This document shows positions 34,101-49,100 of a stretch of DNA of 64,000 nucleotides, in pieces. Within the stretch, counting starts at the first letter, position 1. Each line of letters opens with the position of its first letter. A program made the position numbers and the translations under genes. The stretch lies in NCBI GenBank assembly GCA_963377175.1, contig CAUJNA010001835.1, forward strand, positions 815,001 to 879,000. Reading direction: 5' to 3'. Origin of the DNA: Effrenium voratum. Its lineage: Eukaryota; Sar; Dinophyceae; Suessiales; Symbiodiniaceae. Under the pieces are notes generated by a model. It was not told where the DNA came from. It was given only the letters and a program-made list of their open reading frames with translations, and ran no database searches.

Positions 34101-37100
34101 AAAGCGGAACAAGAAGGAAACCGGCGAATTTTGAGGCTCCCCTTACTTTGCATCACATGACTTCTATGAGCCAGCTACCAAACGAAGACAGCCAAGAAAG
34201 CTCTATTGCTGTACATTCCTTCGGCTTCTTGCGACTTCGGATCCTGGACATCCAGGAGGTCTTTCGTCTCTTGCAAGACCTCGGCTGTCGGCCGCCAAAC
34301 CGAAAGACCCTTGGAATGCTGCCTGGGCCCGGAGAAAAAAGAAGGCAGCCAACAGGATCCAGACCTGGGAAGTAAAATATGGATCTGGGAAATGAAGGAA
34401 TCCAACGAAAATCAGGAGGATCCTCCCGCCTCTTTTTCAACCTGTCGCCCTTTTAGCAAGAGCCTTGCTCCTTTGTTCCTGGTCCCAAATCCAAACTTGC
34501 AGACTTGCTTGTGGGTTGCTTGCTCTGAAAAATGGCTGAGCTAGTAAGTTTAGACCAGACATATCAATATAGTTTTATCTCCCCTGGCTGGAAACCATCC
34601 GCCATCCACCCACCAATAAAATAGAGGGGCCCTTTCTGGATGTACGCCTAAAAACGAGCTGCCTGGGAGAATTCCGAAAGCACAGCAAACCAAAGCAACC
34701 ACTGCGAGACTTTCACTGGGAGGGCAGGCACCCTCTGCACGTGTCAACCCGTTTGTCACTGTTCATGTAAGCCGCGGTCAATATTAATTGCGCTCCGATG
34801 ACATGGAATTTGCAACAGGTGCTTGAAAGAGTTGACTGTTGCTCATGTCGCTTCTGTCTGAATCTGCTGCATGGGCCATGTGGGGTTTCCTTCAAAGCAA
34901 CCAACCAAAAAGGGGTTTGAAAAAGGCCATCGATTTGCTACGTCGGATATACAAGAGGTTGGCAACGGTGGCTGCATTCCACAGAACGGGCCCTGAGAAC
35001 AAGGCTGAATGAGTTGTAGCCAAGGATACGAACCACTAAGTAGCCGATCGCCTTGAGTAAGTTTGGCTGCGAAGGTGAATTGGTTTTCCTGAGTTCCCTT
35101 TCAACCTCCAAAAAGGCTGCGGGCGTGATACGTCTAAACCACGCCCAAAAAAAAGAAGGGGATGCTGACTGCTGCATCCCCCACGATGCTTGGGATGGGG
35201 ATGTTTCACGACTCCAGCCTTTATCCGGGAAAGGTCTTCGGACCAGCCTCATTGGATCACCGACCTTCCCCCACAACGAAATTTACGCCATCCAGAGTCC
35301 ATCCAAAACCTCTGGAACGAATCTCTGCTTGACGCCAGATGACGCTATCCTGCTCCACGAATTCCAGCTGCGAGCGGCTCTTTTCAAGCATCGCCTTGCC
35401 GCGGATCGAAACGACGAATCGACTCGGCACACTAACCAAAACGACCACCTCCATGACCTTTTGGAAAAACCGATGGGTGTTCCCTTGGCAACTTGAATAA
35501 GACGCATCTAAACCACTCTATTCTTGACCAAGCTATCCTCAAAAGGACACCTATGCCTCCAGTGGCAGTTGGTGTGTGTATTGGGGATGGGAAGAAGGGG
35601 CGGGGGTACTCCTGCAGATTAGCATTGAAACCCAAAAATCGAGTTTGGCTACCCTCCTTAGTTTCCAAAGTATTCAAAACAGGGATGAGCAGAACCGGAT
35701 TTGTCCTGGGATGGAAAGACTCAGCCAACCAAATGTTTTGATCTACTCTCCAGCCTTGGCATGGAAGCAAAGACATGTTTTTGGGCACCCCCCCCCCACT
35801 AACACTGAACAGAACCAAACAAAAAAACAAAAACATGACGAAGCGGTGAAGTAGAGGGACCTTCTTTTTGGGTGTGTTTTGCGGATTCTGTGAACAGCCA
35901 AGCTTGGAGGATAAAGGTGTAACAAGGTTGGTTTGAGACTTTGAAACTTGCGAGGCTTGAATGGGATCCTTACTTCAAGAGTAGTTGCTCAGGCGAATAA
36001 TCGATACTGCCAAAGGCCTCCAAAAATGTACCAAGACCTTGCTGTCCTGTTAGTGGTAGGGACAGTCTTTGAATGAGAATGACATTGAAACCAACACAGT
36101 AGGCCTCAGGCAAGGTAGCAAGGCATTGCGGAATCTGACTCGGATCCAATAAGCCTCCAACTCACCCCCCCTTCACCCCGGTTTCAAATAAACATCAGCT
36201 TCAGCCACTCACTATCGGCCCACCCGTGTGCGCCGGCCAAGCAATTGTGCGGACTGCATCTTCACGCGGCCGAAGCGCACCAGCGTTCTCAGGGAATCGC
36301 TTGGGGAATGAGCCAAAATCTCAAAGGAAACCAGGATGGCTCCATTCGATCATGTCCAAAAGTCGGTGTGCTCTACCACTTTGGGCGAAATTCGGAAGCA
36401 ATTTTGCGTGTCGTGTTTTTGAGGGTGTCCCCCCTTGTTCCTGGTTTTAAAGGGAACACATGGGCACGATTTTTTGAGACTACGTTCCGAGCGAAACTTC
36501 AGGAAAAGAAGCCGCCTCTTTGGTGGATTGTCTAATCTTCAAACCTGAGTCGCAATCAAAACCTGGTACTCAAATGGTCGCAATCCTAGAACCATCTAAG
36601 GAATTAAGAAGGCGGCCGCAGCTATTTATGGTTGGGATCGTCCCTTGCTAACCTTCATCTACCCGGGTTTTGAGCACGTGGCTCACCTGAATGCCGACCA
36701 GAATTCTGGGAAGTCCATCCGACACAAGAAACGCCCCAGAGCGCGTTGAAGGCTGGGTTTCCCTTTCGCCTCAAGGAAGCGCGCCGGTTGCAACTGGGAT
36801 GTTTCCTGGATGGCTTCGGCCCCCAACATGTGGCACGTTCTGCTTGGGGGGGGGGGGGGGGAAAAAAACATCCATGCCCCAAAACAAGTTATGCAGTTCC
36901 GGGGATCCATCCAACCCAATAGTTGTCCGGGGGCCATGGCATGTGTGACAAGTGAATGGTGCAAAGTACAAACGGCTTTTCAGGGTGAGGGGCGACCTTG
37001 GGGGCGACCATGTGCAGTCTGGGTGAAACCCGGCACCCGGCTGAGCAGACTGAGGCTATATCAAGGACCCAGAGCCAAGAGATTCAACTTTGGAGGCCTA

Positions 37101-40100
37101 AAAGGGGTCGCTTAGCAGGGTCCCCCAAAAAGCCCGGCGGGTTCTGCCCAAAAGAAACCAAGCCTCATATGTGTTGTTCTTTTTTGACCTCCTGTCACTT
37201 TTGGATACCCGTGGTCCTTTACGCCTCCTTTTGGTGTCCTTCAAAGGTTCACCGAGGCTTTGGCATGTTTGACTTAAGAATCTCAATGAGGAATACCCTT
37301 GGTGGGCATGAATCCCATGTCAAAACCATGACCACTAAACCAAGACTCCTACCCTCCATTTTGTCATCACCGGTGTTCCTTAATTTTCAGCCTAAAACAA
37401 CCTCGCCCCGACGAGGGGAAAGGCACCTAGCCCAGCGAGCTAGGCGTTTCAACGGCTTCCGATCCCGGCTCCGCCTTCAGCTGCTTTCGGTCCGCCCTGA
37501 GCGCCAGCATGGGCAAGCCGTCCTCCAAGGGTTTGCCCCGAAAGAGCACCTGGCGAAAACCACGCGCCCGGCGCGGAAAGCATCGAGACGCGCCGAGTCC
37601 GGACTTGGGAGTCAGATCTGGGGAACAGGCAGTGGAAAAACCACCTCCTTCTTTTTGCGGTTTCGGTTTCCCTTTAAAGGCGGCCGTTTTGTTTTTGTTG
37701 CTCGAACAGACTCCCCCAACCCTCGAAATGTGGTTCTAGCCTATGTCCGGCCAATTTGATTCTTCCCATGTGCTTGCTTCAGGGTCCCAAAAGGTGTCAG
37801 AAGGCCGGAGGGTCTTCAATCGGTCCCCAGTGCCCAAAGAAGGTCACATGAAAGTGGATGTTGCCGCAAGTCCGCAGACCCCAGTGGATTTCCATGAGAA
37901 AAAAAAGGCACTCTTTTGTGGCTCGTTGATTTCTAAAATCCAACTCTCTCCAGAAAAAGGGAAAATGGGAATTGCTTTACTGGAGGTCTGAGCAGATGTT
38001 ATGTTTCACCGACCGAAATTCAGCTGGGCCCTCGTTGACGGATGTTGTGAAGGATGAGGAGAAGTATCACTTGGATGAACAAAGAAATGAGGGTGTAGCG
38101 GGCCCCCCTTTCGGGCACCCCGGCTTGGCGTTCAAGGAAACTACACCTTTTGGAAATGAACAGGCAGCCCCTACCGATTCTTGCTTTCCTTTCATATCCA
38201 ACCAAAAGACCCCTTATAGGCTCCCCCCCTCCCCCAATCAATTTTAAGATGCAAGTAAAAAATACGTAAAACCCCACTGCGGGAGGACTTGTAGCTAAAC
38301 CTGAAAGATGGATGGCTCAGCATCTTTTTCGTGGCGAAAGGCAAAACACGAAACCATCTGCACGAAAAACTTGCTGGCTCAATAGGGGAATGCTCAAAAT
38401 CAGACCTCCCGCGCCTCGTTTCCAAAGGTTTTGGGGTAAAATAGATATCACCAATTCCTTGCGATCCAAGATTCCAGGGCCCTGGGACGTTGTGCCCACT
38501 CTGCACACTCGGTGATGCCAGGGTAACCTCCTTCTGAACTTTTGGCACAGAGGGAAATGGGTGATTGTTTCCTACCAAAGTGGGATTCCCTAAAAACTAG
38601 ATTCCCATGAAGTGGAGGTTGATGAAACCTGAAATGCTGGACAAGGGCGGAAAAAAACTTTGTGCGTAAATAGCGGAAATGGCCCCCGTGGGTCTGATCT
38701 GGTCGGCTGATCCGGGGTTGACATTGAACACCAAGCAAAGGCTGGACATCAAACATCCTTCCGAACGTTGGTGACATGTAAACAAAAGAACCACGTACCA
38801 AAAAGAAAAAAACATAGCAGAACCCAACCAAAAAAAGGAGGCCGATTAAACCTGGGTGACTGACTCAACCACCCAACCCCAAACTGAACCATCCAACTTC
38901 TGGCGCGGATCGTCCCCTTTAACCCCCCCCCAAAAAAAAAATGGTTGGTTTCGGTGGAAAACCACAGGACACGGGTAGCCTCACAAAGAAGGGAGCCACT
39001 TCCCTATGTCCGCGGGAACCGTCGCCCCCCGAACTCGGCAACGATTCGAGACGCGTCGCCTGTACACCAAAGGGAACGGACTTGAGCACCGACGCTAAGC
39101 GCTTCTCAGCCTGCGGAAGGAAAGCCCTTCTGGCAAAAGTGGGCTTGCCTCAAAGGGGGAAACTCCAAGCATACGTGGCTTCCTTCTCAAACAAAGGAAC
39201 CACACCCAGAACTCGGGCCGTCTGGGATGGTATGGTCGACCGATCCGGGAGAAATTCCCCCGATCCTCGGTGGCTCAGCTTGTGATTCCAACTCATTCTT
39301 TGAGAACCAGCAAGCCACCAAGACCTTTGGTTTCGCTTGTTTGTTCCTTCGGAAGATCAAAACGTGGGTAAGCAGAACCTGGTCCGGTCCACATGAAAGC
39401 CCCCAATACGTTTGCAAATGGGGTCCCATGCAAATGCTAAGAGAAGGCAAAGCCGATCCTCGGCAAATTAATTGTCATACCTACCCAGAAAAACAAATAG
39501 GAAATTCCTCTTAAACGAGCCCAACCTGTTTGGGTTCCAGGGTAATTTGCGGGGGAGTGATTCAGCCTGCAAAGGGACCTCTAGTAAACGGCCCTCATGG
39601 CCTCTGTCAGGGTTTTGCCCCGAGGACCCTCAACAGTAGTTGGTTTTCACATGAAGTCTGACTTCTATGTTCATTTTAGGGGGGCTGTCTTTGTCTAGAG
39701 GGCACCCACGCCAAAAGGCAGACCGAGATCCTTTTTGGGGAGTCCGATTCCTGAAGAAAAAACAACTGCCACGAAAAAAAGCAGAGTCAGACGTCACAAA
39801 TCGGCCTGGGCAGAGCTACTCTTGGAGGGCGAGTCCTGCGCTTCGAAGTTGCTTGGGACGGGCTCGTGTCCTGGGTTCCTTTTTGGGGAGAAGCCGACCC
39901 TTTCGAGTTGGTTTCAAAGGGGAACAAAGGAGAAACCGCCTTGTTTCCTTTTTTTTGGAAGGGGGGTCCACAAAACAACGACACACTCACCTGTGTAAGC
40001 TTTGGAAAATGGATTTTCAGATCTGGTAGATTTTGAAATTTACAGCGCAGGCACTTGATGTGGGTAACGGATGACGCGTGACCAAAATGAGACCCACTGT

Positions 40101-43100
40101 GCCTGACCCGGGCCAGGGAATTTGTAGAAACAGATTGGGTGTCTTTCTTGAGTAGACCCCGAGAATGGTTTGGTTTTCCTTGTTTCAAAATTAGCTCGCA
40201 AGTAACCACAGAAAGGACATGGAGGTCATTTCCCAAAGCGAGGCTCGAGCCTCTATCCGCGAAAAGGGGTGGGAATGGCATTCGGCCAGAGAGCGTGTAT
40301 GTTTCGGGGGGGGGCGGGGGGATTTGGGGAGGTCCTGTTTTGGGTGTTTAGTTTTCACGAGAGTATTCTTGGCTTCGAAAGACATGAGCCAGAGCCTCCC
40401 AATTCAGCAGGTGTCAAGAAAAATGGTCCAACTCCCGCCCCCCCTCGAATTAGTAGCACGCGTGGGTCACTCACATGTCTCAAACGTTTCCAAATTGCAA
40501 AGGCCCCCGAAAGTTGCAGTAATTCGACTCGTTTCCCCAAAAGGACGGTTTCTGGAATTTGGGCAGGTGCCCAAACCAGCAAGTCAAGCATGCTCATGAA
40601 AGATTGGGACTTACAAAGGGAAAAGTACCCTTTGGACATTTGAGTACAAAGAAAATCCCAATCGGGTCAGTGGAAAACATGTTGGCTTCTTTTGAAACGT
40701 GGCTGACAATTGATGTTCAGCTGCCCCCCCTTTTAGCAGTTGACTGGTGACATTTTTTCTGAGACTGTCACAAGTAATGTCCGCGATCATACGGGGGAGG
40801 ATTTATCCTAGTCATCACTGGCAAGCTTGATCTACTCTCTTTCCGAACCTGGAAGTTCACAAGCTTGCCAAAAGGAAAGGTTTGATCAAGGGGTCTGTGC
40901 ACTTCCAGTGTTGTTGGGAGGGTACTCTCCCTCCGACAGTCATGGAAGCTGGCAGGAGGGTTCTGGAAGACTAGTTCCTTTTGGGGAGCCCCTCTGTCCA
41001 CTTCCATCATTGTTGGACAGAGTGCCGTGGATATGAGCTACGGCCACACATGGTGCGGTTATGCGGGAAAGGGCATGGCACAATCAGGGCGTCACGTTGT
41101 TTCTGTGGGAAAATTGAAAATATTACAGTATGTCTGCTTGTGTTTCTGAGGAAACTAGAGAGTTTTTTTGTGGTTTGGTGAGAAAATTGTAAGTCCCCCA
41201 ACGAACTATAGACTAGTGGAACAGCGCCTGGGAAAATCGAGTCCTCCTCCTCCCCCCTTGTAGTGAGTCCATCCCCCGAAGGCGCACTCCGAAACCCCAA
41301 CCGCGTCCAAACTCGCCACCCACAAACTTGAAGAATTCCCGGAAAATCCCACCGTGAGGCACTATCTGAAAGGGCAAAACACAATTCGATTTCTCGAAAT
41401 GGGGGGATCCTCTCGGTTCTGACGCAGAACACAAGGACACCCCCCTTTGTGGGGGGTCTATGTTGAGAAGCCCCCATAGATCCCCAGTGGCCATGGGAAG
41501 CAAGGGGCACCTTGCTTTTTGTGGTTGATTTTTGTGGTTGATTTTACAGGGACACCCCTCCAAATTTACAAAAGGGGCAACACTGGCTGTCTGGGCCGTA
41601 TTTGTCATTCGAGTTCGGCTGTAAAAGACACTGAACACCTTTTTTCTCCCACCGCTCGCGGGGGGGGGGTAATTTCCAATTGCAACCAGTGCCCCCTGAT
41701 ACCAAGTGGATGTCCATGGAGAAAAAACAAGGGACCCGTTCTTGCTTTTTGATTTGAAAGCGGCCCACCCCCTCCAAAAAGTTGTGCAAAAGTGCGCAAC
41801 TGGAGGTCCGGAAAATCCTTTTTGCGGTTGTCCGCTTTGAGCGGCGACCAAAAGCTGAGGTCCGCGCCGTCCAAACCTTGAGCAGCCACACCCGCTTCTC
41901 TTTGGCCTAAGCCCAAGCACAAGCCCAAAGCCCTAGAAACGCCTCTTGGATCGGGTAAGCTTAAGCTTCGAACTTACGCATAACCATGGCTGTAACACAC
42001 AAAGCCTTTGGACAAAAGCTCTAATCTAAGGGGCTGAATAATTAGATTAGGGTTTTGGGTGCTGTTATAGAAGTAATTTACGCGCGTGTACTTTGTTCCG
42101 CACGTGTCCCCGGCGACCGGAAGAACAGTCATCGCCCATCAGGAAGTCCCTCTGAGGTGGGATGCGGTAGATGCTAAGAAGCAATGAGACGAGGGCTCTC
42201 TGTCCAGACGGAGACCCGAGAGCAGCTCGCAACAAAAAAGAACACGAGCGTTTGAAGGTCTGTCAGCACACCCTGTGCACTCAAGCATGGTTGACCTTGG
42301 ACCGGCCTCTTGGGATAGACCTGCAAAGGAGCATTAAACCATCACAACAACATGCCACATCAAGTTCCAAGGTCCAGCCTGAAATCATCAACCACCAATA
42401 GGACAGTCGCATGTTGTTCTTTGCAACCACAAGTTGATGCTTGAGGCACCCCAAAAGTCGCAAAGGACCTCTGCGTGGAGCAGTGCCGTTGGGTCTTGCC
42501 GTATCCGGACTTTCTAGTTTCCAGACGTCTCGGGCCAAAAAAAGAAAAAGAAAAAAAAACAAGACTGATGCTGAGCTGACTCCGGCAAAGCTTACGCCTC
42601 TTGGGCTAACAGTCCGCCTGAAGACATGGGCCCAGACTCATTTCGGGCCCTTCTTGGGGCGCGCCGAACCCGCTTTCCGAGAAGAATCGCCTGTTCGCTC
42701 GGAGAACACGCCTCAGGGACCCAAAAAAGTTCCGAGGCTTAAACCTGCAAAGGTCATATATCTATTTGCTTGGAGAAACTGGAGAAACCCCAAAAGTCCA
42801 AACAAGAAAAAGGGTGGCAGTGGAGGTGAGTGGTTCTTTTGGAGTTGGTCGCCTTGTTGGGCTCGAGCTGCAATTTTGCATTGTGCGTCCAGGGGGAACA
42901 AAGGAGAAAATATGTCCAGTTGAGGTAGATTCTCCAAAAAGAAAACACGGGGACGGACAAAAAACATGTCTGAACATAGGTGTCCTTTTGTGAAAAATAG
43001 ACAGCCCTGGATTATGAAACAAGCAGGAATCACCATCTATTTCTGCGACACGTGATTCTGAAGCTGAAGAGTTTGTCTTCGTTGGTGGTACCCTTCTTGG

Positions 43101-46100
43101 TTTTCTTTAAAGAGAAACCACGAAAAGAGACCAACGTTTTTTCTTGGGCCCCTGAAAGGAGACACACCCAAATGGGTCAGAAACTGGTGCAGTTTTGGCA
43201 TGTCCAGACGTCCGGGTCCGGCCTCACCGGCACGGCTGTGCAGGATTGGCACGTCCTCCTAGTCCGGTCGCTCGGTCCAAACATGCAGGGGTGTGTCTTT
43301 TCTTGAGGAAACCCTCTGTTGGGTGGCTTAAAAGGGAAACCACGATGAAAAAACGAAATCTGGGGGGATCCCCTAAGACGCGCCCAAATACCCGTGTCAG
43401 GGCCCTTTAAGATGCCCTGTTTGAGATTTTTTGAGGCCACAAAGTCACCAGTGACGAGCCGCTCTCCAGTCACGCCATCCTGGTATTCGAGGGTCCAATT
43501 CTTCGGCAGGCGCTGACCGGCCTGCACGTGTCCTGGCGAAATCTAGGACCCAGCGACCCGTTTTGGCCATCCTTTTCCAGTTTATCTTGACCATGCGGTA
43601 AGGGCAAAAAGGACCTGTTTCTGGCTTGGTCGAGATTGAAGGGGCGAACTTTACGCACAACAACAAAAACCAACAAAACGACAAGACATGGGAAGGAACC
43701 ACTGAACGTCTTGGTTAAGAGGGGGCCCCCCTACTTCTTCCAACACCAGTTTGCATTTTGATCTCACCTCGTTTCTTCAAACGCTCACAAAGCACCCAGT
43801 CCTTCCTCCATAGGTTTTGGTGACATTTTGGGTCTCTCTGATGGCTGGATAATTGCGCCTCGTTTCCTGGAGCTTATAGCCGATGGCTTCCCCAAGCACT
43901 GGGACGTTGAGTTGCGGACGGCCATAGGTCACATCTCAAGCTCAATGTGAGAAATGCGTGGTTTAAGCTGAAACGTCCTGGTGAACCAAGCACTTGTGTG
44001 TGTGTGTGTATGCTTCTATATGAATCTTCATGGCCCAAATGGGTTTGTGAGCTTTTGTTGGTATCCTTTTTCAAGGAAGCCAAAAGGTAAAACAAGAGGC
44101 GTTTTCGGGGCTCCGATTGCCACACGCGTACGAAGCCCATGGTGTCCGTCAGACCACCTAGGCAAAACCTAAAATCGATTCCTGAATTAGGCTCAAGGGC
44201 TTCAAATCCCGAATCCAATCCAGGCAAGGGCAACCTGTTTTTTGGTTCAGTCGATTCGGGAAGACAAAGAGTACCGGAAATGGTCCAAGATCAAAACAAG
44301 CCTCATCTTTTGACTGTGAAGCTCCGTTCAAGTATCCAGATTGTCAACTTGAGGAGGGGACAAGCTCATGGATTTGGGGATGAAACTGCCTCAACTTCAG
44401 GGTTGCCCTCGTCCAGCAGTCGAGTTTATCCCATGACACGTCCGTCCTTTGAGAAAGGCTGACAGCACTGGATGCCTCAGAAAGCACATGAGCACGAGAC
44501 ACCGAAAGAAAGAAAGAAAGACAACCAAGAATCCTTTTGGGGGCCGAGAGATTGAATGAAGGAAAACTGGGATTACTCTCCTGCAAAGAGTCGTCTATGT
44601 GACAACTGTATGTGTGTATGTGCGTATGTGCGTGTATGTGTGTGTGTGCGTATGTGTGTGTGTATGTGTGTATACACGTTGTGTTATATACATAGATACA
44701 TACGTGTGTGTGTGTGTGTGCATGTGTATATGTGTGCATGTGTGTATATGTGTCAGCTACTTGATGGCAATATTGGTGCAAAAAAGGTTGTAGCTTCCTG
44801 TTGCTCGAGGTTCAAACAGGGTTACCCATATTTCAAGGGGCCCTTGCCAATCCCAGCCACGGCCCCTGTCCTTGAATGTCATGCGTTGGCAGAATTTGCC
44901 AGGCACCAGCAATGGAAAAGTTGCAAAGCTTCAGCCCCAAACAAGTGCCCGAATAATTTCTGTATGGGGGGGGGGTTATTTGCAAATCTTCATGCGTCAC
45001 AACGCTGCCATGGCCAGCCATGATGGTGGCTTCCGAAGGATACCCATAGCGCCATTTTTATAAACGCAAAGCTTTGCAACATGCATGAGGAACATTCTGA
45101 AAGCTGTTGTCCAAACGGGTGGGCAAATGCCTGAGCAAGTGTTTGAAGCGCTAACCCTGCAATTTGCACTTGCCACGTGTCAGGGCTCAACCATAGGAGC
45201 CTCCAGTTGAACCAGGTCATTGCCCCCTGTCACACTACGAAGCTGAACCAAGAGCAAACCGGGTGTGCCATCAAGTGCGTTCAAAGCTCAAGCAAGCACT
45301 TCCCAAGCTCAAAGAAACTAAATGATCATACTGGGAAATCCCACAAGGTGCGGTATACTCGCAAAACCGTTGTGTTCTACAAACAGCGCAGACACTTCCT
45401 CCCACGATGGCGCACATGCTAGCTTCATCTGGCGACTCCTCAAACTTCCAAATCTCAAAAACAATATCCCCAAAGACCACGGCCGGGAAACATGTTTCAA
45501 ACAAATAAGGGCCCTGCAACATTCTTGCACATGATATGTGCGTCTGTGTATGTGTGTATATGTGTGTATGCACTTCTGTACGTACGTACCCCGCATGCAT
45601 GCATGTATGCTGCACGTACGCATGCATGCACGCATGTATGCATGTAAAGCCGGATGGATGGATGGATGGAATGATGGATGGATGGATGGATGGATGGATG
45701 GATGGATGGATGGATGGATGGATGGATGGATGGATGGATGGATGGATGGATGGATGGATGGATGGATGGATGGGTGGGTGGGTGGGTGGATGGATGGATG
45801 GACGGACGGACGGATGGATGGATGGATGCTGCAGGCTTGCATTTGTTCAACTGAGGATATCTGCCTTCGAAGGCGCCGCTGCGCCATGCAAAAGACAAGG
45901 CCCGCTTTGGCCCCAAACAGCCATTTGTTGCGGCCTCGCCCTCTCTCAGGAAGTGTTTTTCTTGACGCGTGTAAGGGAACCAGACCGAGCACCAAACCAT
46001 TTGCGGAGATCCGCTTGCAGGAAACAACCAAGCAATCACGCTTGGGGTTCATTGCCAAGTCAGTGAACGGTGAAATGTTGAAACCTAGGTGAGTGTCATT

Positions 46101-49100
46101 TTCTTGCAAGGGAGCCAAAATCGGACCTCAACTGGTCAGAGCTAAGCCAGCCGAGAAGAAACCAAGCACAGTTGCCCTTTAAAACTGCAAGCCCCTGAGC
46201 AAGCCCACACCCAGTCAAAGCCGGGTAAGGTCAAACCCCTAGAAACCAGTCAACCTCCAAAAACCGGAGTTGGACCGGTCAACTGGTCCACCCCCCCTAG
46301 AAACCGGTCCAGTTCCTTACAAATATTTCTCAGGCTTTGCTTGGCCCCGGTCCACTGGCTCTCTGACCGCCGCTTTCGTTCCATCTAGCCCTTAAAGCCA
46401 TGTGGAAACGCGCGAACATGCACCCACTCTCCATCTTGGAAACCAGCTCGCACATTGCGGTGCCGACTCACTCACTCAAAGAAACACAAGACTAACCAAA
46501 ACACAGTACCGAGCCATCCAAAAGCATTCCGGCCGAGGTGGGCAACGTGAAGCGTTTAACTGTCACCACAAGGGGTCGCCTGCGATGTTTTTCCCGGTTT
46601 CCGCGTCGATGTTTGGCGCAAAAGTCCACTGGGGCAAGGACCAGCTCTCTCCGGGCACGGTGCCTGAGTGTTGGGGCCCGCTGGCTGTGGTCAAGACTAG
46701 TTGGCAATCCCAAAATGGGTTGCCACTGGTCATGGAAAAGCATGGACGAGTTCTACTAAATCCGGGGGTCAACATTTGCCCAAAACCCAGCCCAAGCCGA
46801 AGCTTTCCAAGCTTCAGTGCCTTGTGGCGTCTTCTTCAACCAAGTGAAAAAACATATACCCCCAAAAAGAATCCTTCCAAGTGACACGAACAAAAGGATC
46901 CACAACACAAGTTCAGTGGCCAACTTGTTCAACCCCAACATGGAGCGGTTCTATGGAAGTCAGAGCTTTGGGCCATCTTGCAAAGTCCACTTTCAAAATG
47001 CCCGGCTCAAGTCCTTCAAGAAATCAGTAGGGTGCCATTTTGCCTTTCAAAGGACAAGCATAGCGACACTGACCCAAGATGTGGGAGGGTCCCCTTTGCC
47101 AAACAAAATACATCAGGGTTGCTCCAGGATCCAACGGCCCTAGGGAGCTCCGCGTTGGATTTCCCAGACACAAGGCTGAAGGACTGTTCCAAGATGAGCA
47201 ACGCACGAAACCCGTTGACGGTTGGTTCTACCAACATGTTTATCGAGATGCTGTAGCCTTTGCCAGAAACCCCCATGGAACCAGGTGAGAAAACGTGGTA
47301 CAATGGCGAATCGGCTATGAACACTACTCAAATGAGTCCAAACAAGCGGTGGGTATAAGGAGGAGGAGAATCTACCCAGTCTCCACGATAATCCCAGAGC
47401 CTATCCTTGGCGAATCCACCCCCTGGATATACCAAAACACAATGTGTTCAGCCTTGGCATCATGGGAGTCAATATCCTGATAGAATTCCAGCAGCGCGCT
47501 GCAAAGCTGGCAAATGCAGAGCCGGTGTCCTCGAATAGGTTCGAAGAGGTGCTTTAAAACCATTTCGTACTGTAAAACACCTTTCGTCAGTAGAGAATCG
47601 TGTGTGCGCGTACTCCCAGACTCACACAGAACCCACGCACCCCCCCCATGGCTTTGGAGGCAGCTCCTGGTGGAAAGTCCGCAAAGGCCGCCCTCTGTCG
47701 ATGTCTTCGGCATACCCGTTTTGTGGTTCGGGGCTGAGATTTTGAGGGTCTTTGGGGTCCATTTCTCCGCTCAAATTGTGCGGAGAGCGCTGTAGCTTGG
47801 CCTTGGCTTGTGTTTGGCTCGCTTGCATCTGAGCATACCATCCCCCCCCCCCACCATGCGGGTTAAGGGTCGCAAATGGGCATGTCGCGACCATCTCAGC
47901 CCATCTCTTTTAGCAAACTCTCGCAAACAAAAACAGGCACAGTGGTGCAATTTGCCAGAAGCGGAGCCAGCCAGAGACTCTGATTCATCGAGAGGGGCCG
48001 AATCAGTCTTGGGGGGAACATCGGATCAACATCAGCCAGATTCGTCAATCTGGGGTTCTGAATTGGGAAGATTGATGGTTTGCAACTCAAGAGCTCCAAA
48101 CTGCTTGGGTTGTTTCTCAAAAAACTAACAAACAAACAAACAAACAAACAAAAAGAACCTCCAAGCGGCTTGATCCATCCTGGGCCCCTGCCCAGACCGC
48201 GCAGATGCTCTCCCCGCGGTATTCGCCAGGTCCTAGTCCGAATTAACCAGCGAGCGATCCAAAAAAAACGAGCCCCGTCTCTTCCATGTACGACACCTCC
48301 TGGTAAAAAGAGATGAGAGAAAGCAGGTCCAGTAGTGATGGATGAATGGATTGGGGGGAATAAAGCAAAATGATTCAAATGGAAGTGTTCGACCTTACTT
48401 CAATCATGGCACCAAGCCCCTCCAATGGGATCTGGATCTGCAAAGAAAGAGGCTGGAGGGCACGCGGCTCACAAAAAAAAGAGGCACAGAGATCATGAGA
48501 CGAGACACTTTCTGATTCTGCCAACCATATTTGGAGAAGAAAAAAAACGCTTTGTAGGAGACCCCAGAAGTGCTGTCGGAAAATGTTCGGTAAACATTTT
48601 CTGGAGGCACGAAGTGGTGGCAAAGAAACAGGTCCAAAGGAGGCCCATGCTTTTGACGATCCCGCCGGTGACTCAGGTAGAGGATCTGTCTGAGGGATTT
48701 ATTAGAGGCGACAGTTAAGCCCCCAAAGGTCCGGGCAACATCCGGGAGGGATGTGTCAGCTGGGCGGTTGAAAAAAAGATCGGGGAGATACTTGAACCCG
48801 GTGTGAGAAGCAACAGAGTGACGAGCACGTTTCTCATATGACTAAACTTGGCGTTCAAGTTCCCACGAGTGGATTTTGCATCTGGGCGATGCCCCCAATG
48901 TGTTGACTGAGGGGGGATCCCCAATCCATGATCCATAGTGAGACACCACTATAAGGGAAACCACGACATCTATCTGGCACAAGGACTCAGGCTTGATTTT
49001 GCTAAAGCGGATTCCTCCGCCTCAAGGTTGCTCGGATGTGCCTACGTCAGGCAAGTAGTTTCTCTCCAATAGATGTGTTCCAACAAGCATCATCGAGTCG

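Noticed and set aside
33485..34375. 296-codon plus-strand frame
   Set aside because: Antisense to three minus-strand exons, contains a homopolymer run and a GT repeat, no recognisable domain.
36305..36330. TTTTGGCTCA near an acceptor, resembling the end of the dinoflagellate spliced leader
   Set aside because: Only ten matching bases, inside an intron; chance is likely. A similar partial match occurs near 46.11 kb.
42105..42200. Minus-strand frame [18 protein letters not shown]
   Set aside because: Good-looking, but the exons on either side already join in phase without it, and the phases do not fit if it is inserted.
42590..42730. GC-rich patch at 42.6 kb
   Set aside because: Possible 21-nt micro-exon with AG|G and CAG|GC borders, but no unique frame and no need for it in the chain.
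45318..46118. Frames of 176-266 codons with MDGW or HPSI repeats
   Set aside because: Pure products of the ATGG tetranucleotide array, open in every frame.
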